Shown piece after piece: positions 16,233 to 24,488 of a DNA stretch of 64,000 nt. The stretch is from Infirmifilum lucidum (lineage in GTDB: Archaea > Thermoproteota > Thermoprotei > Thermofilales > Thermofilaceae): NCBI RefSeq assembly GCF_014876775.1, contig NZ_CP062310.1, forward strand, positions 620,001 to 684,000. The letters run 5' to 3'. A program made the translations under genes and the position numbers. The notes under the pieces were generated by a model that worked only from the letters and a program-made list of their open reading frames with translations, did not search any database and was not told where the DNA came from. The number at the start of each line of letters is the position of its first letter. Positions within the stretch are counted from its first letter, which is position 1.

Positions 16233-18116
16233 TCACACCTCTACTATGTGAGACTCTCCTCTCTTAAAACCTTTTACAATCTTCCTCACGGCCAGCACGA
16301 TGGAGAACAATAGGAGAACAAGCAATGCGAACTCGACGTGACCTGTAGTTATTTTATGCCCGTAGACTACGGCTACTATGTTGAGCTGGACAAGCTTGAA
16401 GGAGTCTGCTTCAATCGTTACGTTGAAAAGCTCCTCTCCGGCAACGAGCTTGTAGGAGCCTGCAGGAACTAGACCGAGGTCTACACGGCCCGAGGGGTCT
16501 GTCGTTGCTTCCCTCTTTATATCCAGCCCTTGAAGTACCACCTTAAGCCCGTTTAAAGGCTGGTTCAGCGCCCCTACGAGCTGTACCCTTAGGTGGTAGA
16601 CGGGTATCGAGAAGACGAAGCTATTACGCGTGTCTGAGACTTCAAGTTTACCCTCGTAGACCTTGTCCCCAGATATGTAGACGCTGTACGCGTAAACTCC
16701 TGGGAGGACTCCCTCTATTCTTGCTCTGCCCCCAACCCCCGTTGCATTGTATACTAGGTTGTTGCTACGCAGAGTGATCGTGTAGTTGCCCAACAGCTCT
16801 TGCGTACCCTCACGTAGCAGAGTTATCTGCACGCTAGTAGTGTTGGTGGTGATGGGCAGGTAGGTGTCGCCGGCGACCTGGACAGTCGCCCTAGCTATGA
16901 CGTTATTTGCCACGTACGCGACAATGACGTACTCTCCAGGCGGCAGTGGGCACACGAGCCCTTCGCCATCTCTAACAACGCCTGAAGCCGTGACTTTCCC
17001 AGTAGAGTAGACCGTGAAGCAGGCGTTTCGGACGCGCCCGCCCATCTTGTCGTAGAGAACGAAGCTAAGCGAGTATATTGGCGGCGACACCGAGAGCTCC
17101 CCCGGAGGCGTCGACACGACGACGTCCACCAACGAGACGCCCCTGGAAAAGAACCTGAATACTAGTGTTGTATTGTCCCCACTAAGAGTTATGCTGCGCC
17201 CAGAGGGGCCCGATATAACCCGCGGGGCCAGTACCCTGTAGCTGATACTGGACGTGCCACATAAAGTGCTTGGCTGTTCTACATTGAAGTTTACAGTGTA
17301 GGTTACGCTGGGAAGGCTTACCCCGAGTGAGCCAAGTGCCGCTAGGAGTACCTTGGGGGGCGTTCCTTTCAGTACGTTGTTGAGGCTTGTCAAGTTGGTG
17401 GGAGAGGGGCTGTTCAGAAACAAGTACCTCTCGGGGTAGGGTGGTAGCTGGATGCTCGAGCCAAACCCCCCTTGAAGCCCGTAAAGGTAAGAGTATGTTG
17501 CCTTGATGAAGTCCCCTCGAATGCTTACATTCTCAAACGGCACAATGGCCTCAACTACTGTCAGAGCTTCGCCTAGGACATTGATAGTAGTAGAGTTCAA
17601 GACGAAAAAGGGTCTGTCCATGACCCTCGTGGTGTCGTTCCCGCGTAGCAACACCTTGACCTTTAGGCCTAGAGTCGTAAAGCCGGGAACCCTGGGAATA
17701 GAGACGTTTAAAGGTTGATCTGTAGAACCCCCGGGCGCCGCGAAAAATGCAAGTGCTGGGAGCCTTGACGGCGAGTCTACGTACCGGATGCTCACACGAT
17801 GTAGCAAGCCATCGAGTTGCACCAGTGCAGTGTTCCATAGAACCCCTGTGCCCAGAGTAGGATTGTACCTTACTCCGTCGATTAAAACCTCGGCTGGTTG
17901 CTTCCCAGAGGAGGAGTCAGTTCTAACGACAACTAACCTAGCACTCGTGGTAAAGCTGAGAGTGTCCCCCGCAAGCAGAATATAGGTGCTTCTCCACGAG
18001 AACCCGTCCCACTCCATGACCTCGACATAGTTCACATAGAGGACTGGAGAAGCTTCGATAGAAGCTACTGTTACTATTAACAGGGTAATCAACACAATGG
18101 CTAAAGCTCTGCACAT
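16233..18116 (-). CDS. secreted, membrane-anchored surface protein
   Basis: A 627-residue exported protein of unknown function. It begins with a signal peptide ('ALAIVLITLLIVTVASIEAS') and ends with a single membrane segment ('FALLVLLLFSIVLAV') and a short basic tail, so most of it lies outside the cell. The outer part is beta-rich. The C-terminal third has two or three carboxypeptidase-regulatory or PEGA-like modules ('GVVRDGEGLVCPLPPGEYVI', 'RARIEGVLPGVYAYSVY', 'GRVDLGLVPAGSYKLV'), domains that act as spacers or ligand-binding folds on archaeal surfaces. Similar modules occur in the proteins at 26725 and 42517. Confidence 0.8.
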   Translation of the reverse strand: MCRALAIVLITLLIVTVASIEASPVLYVNYVEVMEWDGFSWRSTYILLAGDTLSFTTSARLVVVRTDSSSGKQPAEVLIDGVRYNPTLGTGVLWNTALVQLDGLLHRVSIRYVDSPSRLPALAFFAAPGGSTDQPLNVSIPRVPGFTTLGLKVKVLLRGNDTTRVMDRPFFVLNSTTINVLGEALTVVEAIVPFENVSIRGDFIKATYSYLYGLQGGFGSSIQLPPYPERYLFLNSPSPTNLTSLNNVLKGTPPKVLLAALGSLGVSLPSVTYTVNFNVEQPSTLCGTSSISYRVLAPRVISGPSGRSITLSGDNTTLVFRFFSRGVSLVDVVVSTPPGELSVSPPIYSLSFVLYDKMGGRVRNACFTVYSTGKVTASGVVRDGEGLVCPLPPGEYVIVAYVANNVIARATVQVAGDTYLPITTNTTSVQITLLREGTQELLGNYTITLRSNNLVYNATGVGGRARIEGVLPGVYAYSVYISGDKVYEGKLEVSDTRNSFVFSIPVYHLRVQLVGALNQPLNGLKVVLQGLDIKREATTDPSGRVDLGLVPAGSYKLVAGEELFNVTIEADSFKLVQLNIVAVVYGHKITTGHVEFALLVLLLFSIVLAVRKIVKGFKRGESHIVEV

Positions 18117-18247
18117 GATATACCTAGATTCGATACCACAAATACCCTGAATTTGAAGCTAACGCGTACCGACCCTCTCTAATCATGCAACATAAAGAGG
18201 GAAAGCCTGGCTCTATAGCCCGCGGTGAGGGGGCTGGAGGGGTAACC

Positions 18248-18259
18248 AGGTTTATAAAC
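18248..18259 (+). promoter_or_regulatory. TATA-like box of lysS
   Basis: The palindromic A/T-rich ggtttataaacc centres about 33 nt before ATG 18287 and lies inside what would otherwise be the N-terminal extension of lysS. It is the main reason for choosing the downstream start. Confidence 0.5.
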
Positions 18260-18286
18260 CTGCCCACTCCTTCCGTTTCTGGGCCT

Positions 18287-19921
18287 ATGAGCGGCACTCA
18301 CTGGATAGAGGACGTGGCCAAACAGCTTGTCTCAGAGTATAGGAACAGTGATGTAATAGTCGGGAATGGGGGTCTATCGGTCTCAGGCCTTCAACATGTT
18401 GGTAGGCTTAGGGGAGAAATAACTATCGTGGATACTGTTCTGAGACTGGTTCGTAAAAGTGGCAAGGAAACTAGGCACCTCCTCACACTCTATACTGTCG
18501 ATGCATGGAAGGGAAAGGAGGGGCAACTGAGGCAATTTAGAGACGTTGAGGAGGCCCGCAACTACATAGGGTGGCCGCTTTACCGCGTCCCGGATCCTCA
18601 CGGGTGCCATGCCAACTGGGTTGAGCACTACTGGGAGTACTTCGGTTCACACTTGAATGATTTCGCGGAAAATGTAGAGGTTATAACGACAAAGGATCTT
18701 TACGAGAAGAACGAGAGGATGGTGAAGTTCGTACTCGTCTCCGTGACTACTCTGCGCGAAAAGGTTGTCAGCACCATAAATAAGTATAGGGGTGAGAAGA
18801 AGCTCAGCCCAGACGCTATACCCTTCCAGCCTATCTGCGAAAAATGCGGGCGCATAGACACAACAGAGGCCTTGGAGGTAGACCCCGCCAATTTCAGAGT
18901 CCGCTATGTGTGTAGGAACTGTGGACACGAGGGCTGGCAGAGCCTAAGTCGCGGGAAACTCAATTGGAGAGTCGAGTGGGTGGGTGTTTGGTACACTCTG
19001 GGGGTTATGTTTGAGCCGTACGGCAAGGATCACGCTACCCCTGGGGGGTCGAGGGATAGCTGCAACGATCTAGCTGAGAACGTGTACGGGTTTAAGCCAC
19101 CAGCAGGGCTCGCCTATGAGTGGGTAGGGTATAGAGTTAGGGGTAAAGACCTTGGAGACATGGGTTCAAGCGACTTCATAGGCTTCTCTCCTCGCCAGTG
19201 GGTTGAAGTGGCAGAGCCCGAAGTTCTCAGGTTTCTCTACCTCTTCGCGCCGCCCATGAGGCGCGTCGTCTTAAGCCTAGACGAGGTTCCTAGCTACTAT
19301 GACGCCTTCGATAAGGCCGAACGCGTATTCTATGGCCTTGAAGAAGGCGAAGAAGAGCTCTCAAAGAGCTACGAGCTCTCGCTACTCAGGAACCCCTTCC
19401 CCGAGCCTCCCTTCCAGCTACGATACCTCAACGCTATGATACTCTCACAGGTTCTCCCAAGCAAGGGGAAGGATATAGCAGAGGTAGTCCAGAGGCTGAG
19501 AGAGACGAGACAGCTCACACGCGAGCTACAGCCCTGGGAGCTCGAAAGAATAAGTACGCGTATCGCCTTGGCTAGGAGGTGGCTGGAATTATACGCATCA
19601 GATTACTACAAAATATCCATTGTCGAGAAGCCACCCTTGGACGAACTACTAAAAGTGGTTGATAGACGGGTCGCAGAGCTCCTCAAAGGCCTATCCGCTG
19701 CACTCAGCGGGTTAGACCGGTGGGACGAAGAATCCATTAAGAACGCCATGATCTCTCTCAAGAAGGAAAAGGAGGAGGAGAAAAAGTTCTTCCAAGCTCT
19801 CTACCTGATCTTCTTTGGGAGGAGTAGCGGGCCCAGGATCGCCCCATACCTCGCTATGCTTAATAAGGACTTTGTGATTCGAAGGATTGAAGAGGCATCC
19901 TCTTTAGCTGGGGTGAGCTAG
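18287..19921 (+). CDS. lysS: lysyl-tRNA synthetase, class I
   Basis: Class I LysRS replaces the class II enzyme in many archaea. From ATG 18287 the protein has 544 residues, close to family length. It begins 'MSGTHWIEDVAKQL', matching the usual N-terminus; the frame extends 34 codons further to ATG 18185, but a TATA-like box lies within that stretch. The HIGH equivalent is 'SGLQHVGRLRGEI' (about residues 33-45), a zinc-ribbon insert 'CEKCGRID...CRNCG' follows, and the KMSKS equivalent is 'MGSSDFIGF'. The C-terminal helical domain binds the anticodon. Confidence 0.9.
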   Translation: MSGTHWIEDVAKQLVSEYRNSDVIVGNGGLSVSGLQHVGRLRGEITIVDTVLRLVRKSGKETRHLLTLYTVDAWKGKEGQLRQFRDVEEARNYIGWPLYRVPDPHGCHANWVEHYWEYFGSHLNDFAENVEVITTKDLYEKNERMVKFVLVSVTTLREKVVSTINKYRGEKKLSPDAIPFQPICEKCGRIDTTEALEVDPANFRVRYVCRNCGHEGWQSLSRGKLNWRVEWVGVWYTLGVMFEPYGKDHATPGGSRDSCNDLAENVYGFKPPAGLAYEWVGYRVRGKDLGDMGSSDFIGFSPRQWVEVAEPEVLRFLYLFAPPMRRVVLSLDEVPSYYDAFDKAERVFYGLEEGEEELSKSYELSLLRNPFPEPPFQLRYLNAMILSQVLPSKGKDIAEVVQRLRETRQLTRELQPWELERISTRIALARRWLELYASDYYKISIVEKPPLDELLKVVDRRVAELLKGLSAALSGLDRWDEESIKNAMISLKKEKEEEKKFFQALYLIFFGRSSGPRIAPYLAMLNKDFVIRRIEEASSLAGVS

Positions 19922-19942
19922 ACGTCCAGTTGGTCTGACTAC

Positions 19943-20269
19943 ATGGGAGAGAAAGTAAAGCCTAGCACCCTTCTCATCGTAATAACTCTTATTCCACTCT
20001 TCCTCAATACCAGTATTTTCATCATCACTGAGGGTTTCAACATAACTCCCCACAGCCCGCCCCTAGTCTACACTGTAGGCTCTCTCGCCATCGCCGTTAT
20101 AGCAATTCTTGCCGCAATTATAGGCTACACGATGGCCAAGGATGAAGAGCCCGAGTGGGGCTCTAAACTACCCTTCAAAGTTATCCAGGGTGTAAACATC
20201 TTCTCAATTCTACTCTCAATAATGTTCGCTCTCCTTGTAGTCCTCGTGTACTTCATGAAGGGAGTTTAG
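19943..20269 (+). CDS. small three-TM membrane protein
   Basis: A 108-residue protein with three predicted membrane helices: 'LLIVITLIPLFLNTSIFII', 'YTVGSLAIAVIAILAAIIG' and 'IFSILLSIMFALLVVLVYF'. The loop between helices 2 and 3 is charged ('KDEEPEWGSK'). No family is recognised. It lies 21 nt after lysS and its stop abuts the stop of the convergent coiled-coil gene. Confidence 0.7.
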   Translation: MGEKVKPSTLLIVITLIPLFLNTSIFIITEGFNITPHSPPLVYTVGSLAIAVIAILAAIIGYTMAKDEEPEWGSKLPFKVIQGVNIFSILLSIMFALLVVLVYFMKGV

Positions 20270-21784
20270 CTACCCACCGCACAGCTCCTTTAAGCGCTGG
20301 ATTTCTTCCTCGCGCCTCTTCATCTCTTCTCTCAGCAACGCGTTTTCGCGCTCTAACTGCTGCACTCTGGCTTCGAGCTCAGAAAGCCTTCTCAGTTTGT
20401 CCTCAAGGGCTTTCTCACGCGAGTCTAGTTCCAGTTTCCTGGCTTCAAGGCGTTCCCTCAGCTCTATGAGGGCGCTTTCCTTAGAGGCTACCATGCGCTG
20501 GTACCCTACGAGCTCCCGCTCCTTATCCAGCAGTCGCTTCTCCCACTCGATGAGCCTCTCCTGCTCCTTAATTAATTTCTCCCGGTAGGGCTCAAGCTCC
20601 TCTTTTATCAGGCGCTCCTTGGCCGCTATCTCCTCGTTCAACTTCTTGAGCTGCACCTCTTTCTCAGCAATTTGTTTTGACAACTCCTCGTACCTGCTCA
20701 TTAGCGTACTAATACGGCGCTCCTTCTCCGATAGAGAGCGCTCAAACCTCGCAAGCTCCTCCATCTTCTCCGCGTAGCTCTTCTCTCTTTTTATTAGGTC
20801 TTCCTCCCAGGCTTTAAGCTTCTTCTCTAGCTCTGCGAGCTCAAGCCGGAGCTTTCTCAGCTCCTCGCTCTCGCTGGCAACCCTACCGGCAAAAGCCTTA
20901 AGCTCGGCTTCCCTTCTCTCGATCTCCACTTGACGCGTGTTGAGCTCTGCTTCTTTCTGCCTGAGGAACTCTATGTATTTTACAATGTCTCCTACTTCGG
21001 GTATCCTCGACACGGCCTTGTTGAGCTGTTCGAAGAGAGGCATTAACGCCCGCTCCCGCTCTAGTAGAATCTTCTCCTTCTGCTCGAGAGAGGCCCGAAG
21101 CTCTTCTAGTTCTTTGACTTGCCTCGAGAGGCTCTCAGCCTTAGCAGATAACTGGGAGTACTCCTCGATTAATTTGGCGTACTTCTGGGTTTCCTCCATA
21201 AGGGTTTTGACGAGGGCTTCAGCGTTTGTGAGGGTAGAGTTCAAGCCTTCAAGAAGCTTAGCTATATTGTCCAGTGAGTCCCGTAATAAGCTGTGGGTTT
21301 CGGATATCCCCTGGAGTTCCCCCAGGATCTTCTGCAGCTCCTTCAAATCGGTAATTCTCGCCTCTATATTTCTGGTCGCTTCAAGCAAAGGCTTTAACTC
21401 CTCCAGTGCAGGTTGTTGCCTCTGTATCATCTCGACGACGTCTGCAAGCATTCCTCGGAGCTCCTCTATCGAGGCCTGAACCTGGGCCTGTAGAGTCCTG
21501 ATAGGCTTTAACTCCTCCAGTGCAGGTTGTTGCCTCTGTATCATCTCGACGACGTCTGCAAGCATTCCTCGGAGCTCCTCTATCGAGGCCTGAACCTGGG
21601 CCTGTAGAGTCCTGATATTGCTTCTAAGGGGTTCCTGTAGTGATTCGGGTAGCGTTGTGAGCTTGCGGTCAATACTGGTTAGAGATGCTTGAATCTGGGC
21701 TACCATACTCTCCTCTACTGTTTCCTTCTCTCTAGGTTTGCGTAAAAAGGACACACACTCACCCAAGCTTAAAATAATCGACAC
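20270..21784 (-). CDS. long coiled-coil protein with a perfect internal duplication
   Basis: A 504-residue protein with almost continuous coiled coil from residue 20 to the end, rich in Glu, Leu, Arg and Lys ('LEQKEKILLERERALMPLFE', 'LEARVQQLERENALLREEMK'). There is no Walker motif, membrane segment or signal peptide, so it is not an SMC or Rad50 ATPase. A 38-residue unit beginning 'IRTLQAQVQASIEELRG' occurs twice in tandem without any difference (see the repeat entry). It follows a second coiled-coil gene and a winged-helix gene on the same strand. The function is unknown; a scaffold or segregation role is only a guess. Confidence 0.8.
   Translation of the reverse strand: MSIILSLGECVSFLRKPREKETVEESMVAQIQASLTSIDRKLTTLPESLQEPLRSNIRTLQAQVQASIEELRGMLADVVEMIQRQQPALEELKPIRTLQAQVQASIEELRGMLADVVEMIQRQQPALEELKPLLEATRNIEARITDLKELQKILGELQGISETHSLLRDSLDNIAKLLEGLNSTLTNAEALVKTLMEETQKYAKLIEEYSQLSAKAESLSRQVKELEELRASLEQKEKILLERERALMPLFEQLNKAVSRIPEVGDIVKYIEFLRQKEAELNTRQVEIERREAELKAFAGRVASESEELRKLRLELAELEKKLKAWEEDLIKREKSYAEKMEELARFERSLSEKERRISTLMSRYEELSKQIAEKEVQLKKLNEEIAAKERLIKEELEPYREKLIKEQERLIEWEKRLLDKERELVGYQRMVASKESALIELRERLEARKLELDSREKALEDKLRRLSELEARVQQLERENALLREEMKRREEEIQRLKELCGG
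21389..21616 (-). repeat. perfect 114-bp tandem duplication, two copies, in the coiled-coil gene
   Basis: Copy 1 (21389-21502) and copy 2 (21503-21616) are identical over 114 bp as far as I can compare them by eye. The unit encodes 38 residues in frame, so the duplication lengthens the coiled coil without disrupting it. Identity at the nucleotide level points to a recent event or to an assembly artefact. Confidence 0.92.
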
Positions 21785-21824
21785 GTGTTATAATTTATTA
21801 TCGCTCAATATGTTGGCCATACTA

Positions 21825-22466
21825 CTATTTCCTGGCTTGTGGCTGTTCTGCTAAGCGCTTCTCAATATTTGACATCCTGAGAGAGAGCTCCTGATTAGAT
21901 ATTCTTAACTCGTTGATCGCGGCGAGTACCGTTTCCTCAAGCCTGCTGACTCTTTGAGATAGTTCGCTTATTAACGCTTCAGTATCCTGGTACCTTGTCC
22001 TGAGCGTACCGGCTTCAGCTTTAACAGCTGCAGTCGTATCGGTCATTACCAGCTCCACTTCTTTCATCTGCGAGAGAATAGTGTTTATGTCAGCGCTGAC
22101 ACCATGGATAGAGTCGTAAAGCCTTTCTATTTCGCGTGAAAGTTTTTCGAAAAAAACGTCCATCGATAGCTTGATTTCCTGCGTCATCTTCTGAGCCTCA
22201 CTTTTCAACTCCTCTAGCGCCTTCCTATTCTCACTGGAGAACTTCTCCCTCTCGCTCTTAAACCCCTCAAGATGGCTCTCAAGAGACTTCTCTAGCTCCC
22301 TTATGTTGTCGAGAAGCGTGCCGACACGAGAGTTCAAGAAATCCAGCGAGACCTTTAATGCATAGACACCATTGTTGAGTCTCCGCAGTGCCGCTACTAA
22401 TACTGCTATGTCTCCCTCTCCAACCTCAACTATCTCTACCTCGTCTCCAGGCCCAGGATTAGACAT
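21825..22466 (-). CDS. coiled-coil protein (213 aa)
   Basis: Residues 20-210 are mostly predicted coiled coil ('LLDNIRELEKSLESHLEGFK', 'ISELSQRVSRLEETVLAAIN'), preceded by an acidic N-terminus 'GPGDEVEIVEVGEGDIA'. There is no membrane segment. It sits between a winged-helix gene (22502) and the larger coiled-coil gene (20270), all on the minus strand with gaps of about 40 nt, so the three may act together. Function is unknown. Confidence 0.75.
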   Translation of the reverse strand: MSNPGPGDEVEIVEVGEGDIAVLVAALRRLNNGVYALKVSLDFLNSRVGTLLDNIRELEKSLESHLEGFKSEREKFSSENRKALEELKSEAQKMTQEIKLSMDVFFEKLSREIERLYDSIHGVSADINTILSQMKEVELVMTDTTAAVKAEAGTLRTRYQDTEALISELSQRVSRLEETVLAAINELRISNQELSLRMSNIEKRLAEQPQARK

Positions 22467-22501
22467 GCACGAGATAACACGCGTCGCGCACAGATAAATT
22501 A

Positions 22502-22912
22502 CTATTGTTGACCCGCAACCCCCGAGGCCCTAGTTTTCTCAGCCCCACGGATATCGCTCACCATCCTGTCGATGCTCTCCTTGTCGGTCTTAGAGAACTC
22601 TCCTCTCTTGGCTAAGCGTACACCCCGTTCCGTAAGCTTGTAGTATGGCTTGTATAGGCTGAGGTAACTGCCCCCCACTGAGTACATGACTTTCACGAGC
22701 CCCTTGTTGACGAGGTCTTGGAGCTTTTCGTCTAGCTCCTTGGAGATGGGTGGATGTCCCGAGAATTTGAAGCCGAGCTGGACACCATACTCCTCTTGTA
22801 GCTTAAATACCAGCTCGTGAATCCTCTTCCTAGAGACCGCTTTCCCGTAAGAGTAGAGGAGATACAAGAGTCTCTTCTCGGCTTGATCGAGTTTCAGCGG
22901 CAATAAAGCCAC
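22502..22912 (-). CDS. winged-helix DNA-binding protein
   Basis: A 136-residue protein. The first 110 residues form a winged-helix domain: 'QAEKRLLYLLYSYGKAVSRK', 'ISKELDEKLQDLVNKGLVKV' and a wing 'YYKLTERGVRLAKRG'. The tail is polar and probably flexible. It heads the minus-strand group with the two coiled-coil genes and is divergent from the zinc-finger gene at 22959 across a 46-nt, A/T-rich spacer that must hold both promoters. Confidence 0.75.
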   Translation of the reverse strand: MALLPLKLDQAEKRLLYLLYSYGKAVSRKRIHELVFKLQEEYGVQLGFKFSGHPPISKELDEKLQDLVNKGLVKVMYSVGGSYLSLYKPYYKLTERGVRLAKRGEFSKTDKESIDRMVSDIRGAEKTRASGVAGQQ

Positions 22913-22958
22913 CTATTCGCCCTTAGACAGATAATTTAAAAATATTTCTGTAAGGGTT

Positions 22959-23240
22959 GTGGGCGTGGCAGTTTTGGGGAGGTGTGAGATCTGCGGGAGG
23001 ACTTCCGAAGAGCTTTTCACGTGTAAAATGTGCGGTAGAAGAGTCTGCAGGATACACTACAGGGACAGACTGGGAATATGCATAGCTTGCGAGGAAACAC
23101 TCTGCGAGGTTTGCGGCAGGAAGCTATCAATAGGCTACTGCTCGAAGTGCGGCAGGCTCGTGTGCGAAGACTGTAGCGTGGAGATCGGTCCCGCCCTCCT
23201 CTGCATCGAGTGCTATAAGAAGGCGCGTGCTACTCCCTGA
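22959..23240 (+). CDS. small multi-zinc-finger protein
   Basis: The 93-residue protein is packed with C-x2-C and C-x-x-H pairs: 'CEICGRTSEELFTCKMCGRR', 'CRIHYRDRLGICIACEETLC', 'CEVCGRKLSIGYCSKCGRLV', 'CEDCSVEIGPALLCIECY'. This is a B-box or FYVE-like treble-clef arrangement likely to bind three or four zinc ions. It could mediate protein contacts; the role is unknown. The GTG start at 22959 is about 22 nt from the A/T-rich tttaaaaata; a later GTG or TTG is possible. The 3' end overlaps the convergent gene by 11 nt. Confidence 0.75.
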   Translation: MGVAVLGRCEICGRTSEELFTCKMCGRRVCRIHYRDRLGICIACEETLCEVCGRKLSIGYCSKCGRLVCEDCSVEIGPALLCIECYKKARATP

Positions 23241-23844
23241 GCTTGAGCTTGTAAACGCCTTTCTTCTCCTCGACAATGACTAGCCCCGTGTAGTCCCCGT
23301 GAAAGAGAGTGAGCTTCACCCGTCCAGCCTCAATGCCCGCCTTTTTAAGCTCTCCGCGGAGCCTAGGCACGAGGCTGTCTACAGCCCTCTTCATTAACTC
23401 GCCATGGGCTTTAACTACACCGATATTAGACATGTACACGCTCCTTACCTTGACGCTGACGTAGAACTTAAGCAGGTAAGAGATGTTAAGAACAATAAGC
23501 GAGAGAATTAGGACGAGGTACGATATCAGAGCCTCGTAGTTGAATAGAAGGAGAATAAGGGAGCCTACCATTAACCCAAAAGAGGCTATAAATAGCTTGT
23601 CAGAAATAGAGTCTATCTTCTTGAGCCTCGGAAAAGACTTGTCCCTGGAAGGTACCTGAGCTATCTCGGTGAGAGCATCACCTAGCTCTCTCCACAGCTC
23701 TCCCTCCAGCTTGAGCTCTCTAAGGTTCCGCAAGGCCCTGGACGGGTTGAAGAGCTTAAAGGCGCGTATGGCGTCGAGATCCTCTATAGTCTCTTTTATG
23801 AGCTTGGCTCTCTTGCGTGCCCTTTCAAATGGAGTAAGGGACAC
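23230..23844 (-). CDS. membrane protein with two central TM helices
   Basis: A 204-residue protein with a basic helical N-terminus, two adjacent membrane helices ('FIASFGLMVGSLILLLFN' and 'ALISYLVLILSLIVLNISYLL', about residues 90-135) and a C-terminal soluble domain of about 65 residues ending in strands ('KLTLFHGDYTGLVIVEEKKG'). No family is recognised. A membrane-linked helical hairpin with both soluble ends on the same side is expected. Confidence 0.7.
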   Translation of the reverse strand: MSLTPFERARKRAKLIKETIEDLDAIRAFKLFNPSRALRNLRELKLEGELWRELGDALTEIAQVPSRDKSFPRLKKIDSISDKLFIASFGLMVGSLILLLFNYEALISYLVLILSLIVLNISYLLKFYVSVKVRSVYMSNIGVVKAHGELMKRAVDSLVPRLRGELKKAGIEAGRVKLTLFHGDYTGLVIVEEKKGVYKLKLRE

Positions 23845-23966
23845 AACAATAATACTAGTGTCTGGATTATCTCTTTTTCTAGCCCCCTCTTTGCTGGCCG
23901 CCTTCGGGCAGGGCCTTCGTTGTCACGTCGAGCTAGGCCGCGCTCGGGGCGTGGTTTACGACACTT

Positions 23967-24488
23967 GTGACAGCCTGGCTCTACAGGTTCCGCTACGTGG
24001 CGAGGGGCGCTGGGGCGCCATGTAGTGAGGCTCAGGCGTACGTGTTCCGTGAAAGGGCTTCAGAGGCCCTCACAGGCGTGCCCGAGCTCGGCCTCCAGGC
24101 CTACAAGCTGCTGGGCCTGTTGAGGCGGGTCGACGAGAACCAGGAGAAGCTCTTCACCGCGCTAGTTCTCTGGCAATGTTGGCCTGTGGAAGACGAGTAC
24201 TTGTTACGACACAAGATCGTTGAAGTACTCCAGTACCTAGAGTTTATTGGAGTAAATTTTGGCTACAGTGGTATCATTAGTGCAAGACTTAGCGAGGGGG
24301 AAATACTCGTCTACCTGAAGAACTCGTCTAGCGTGCTCTGCCCCTTGGAGCCCTTGCCCTGCAAGACTGTAGCAATATGCTTGAAGTCGTCCTCTAGTAT
24401 TGTCCTCAACCGGGGGTTATACAGCGCGGCAGCTGGGTGTAGTGTCGGAAAAACTACTAGCTCGCCCCATTCCGCCTCTATCCTGTAG
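23967..24488 (+). CDS. doubtful ORF antisense to the 3' end of the UDG gene
   Basis: The 466-nt stretch 23845-24310 has no other gene. A 173-codon frame with a GTG start covers most of it. Its first 115 residues look protein-like, with helices 'LGLQAYKLLGLLRRVDENQE' and 'HKIVEVLQYLEFIGVNFG' and a strand 'GEILVYLKNSS', possibly winged-helix. The last 60 residues run antisense to the UDG gene and are low in quality (many Ser, Cys, Leu). It may be a genuine gene with a tail overlap, a gene truncated or frameshifted near 24310, or chance. Confidence 0.35.
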   Translation: MTAWLYRFRYVARGAGAPCSEAQAYVFRERASEALTGVPELGLQAYKLLGLLRRVDENQEKLFTALVLWQCWPVEDEYLLRHKIVEVLQYLEFIGVNFGYSGIISARLSEGEILVYLKNSSSVLCPLEPLPCKTVAICLKSSSSIVLNRGLYSAAAGCSVGKTTSSPHSASIL

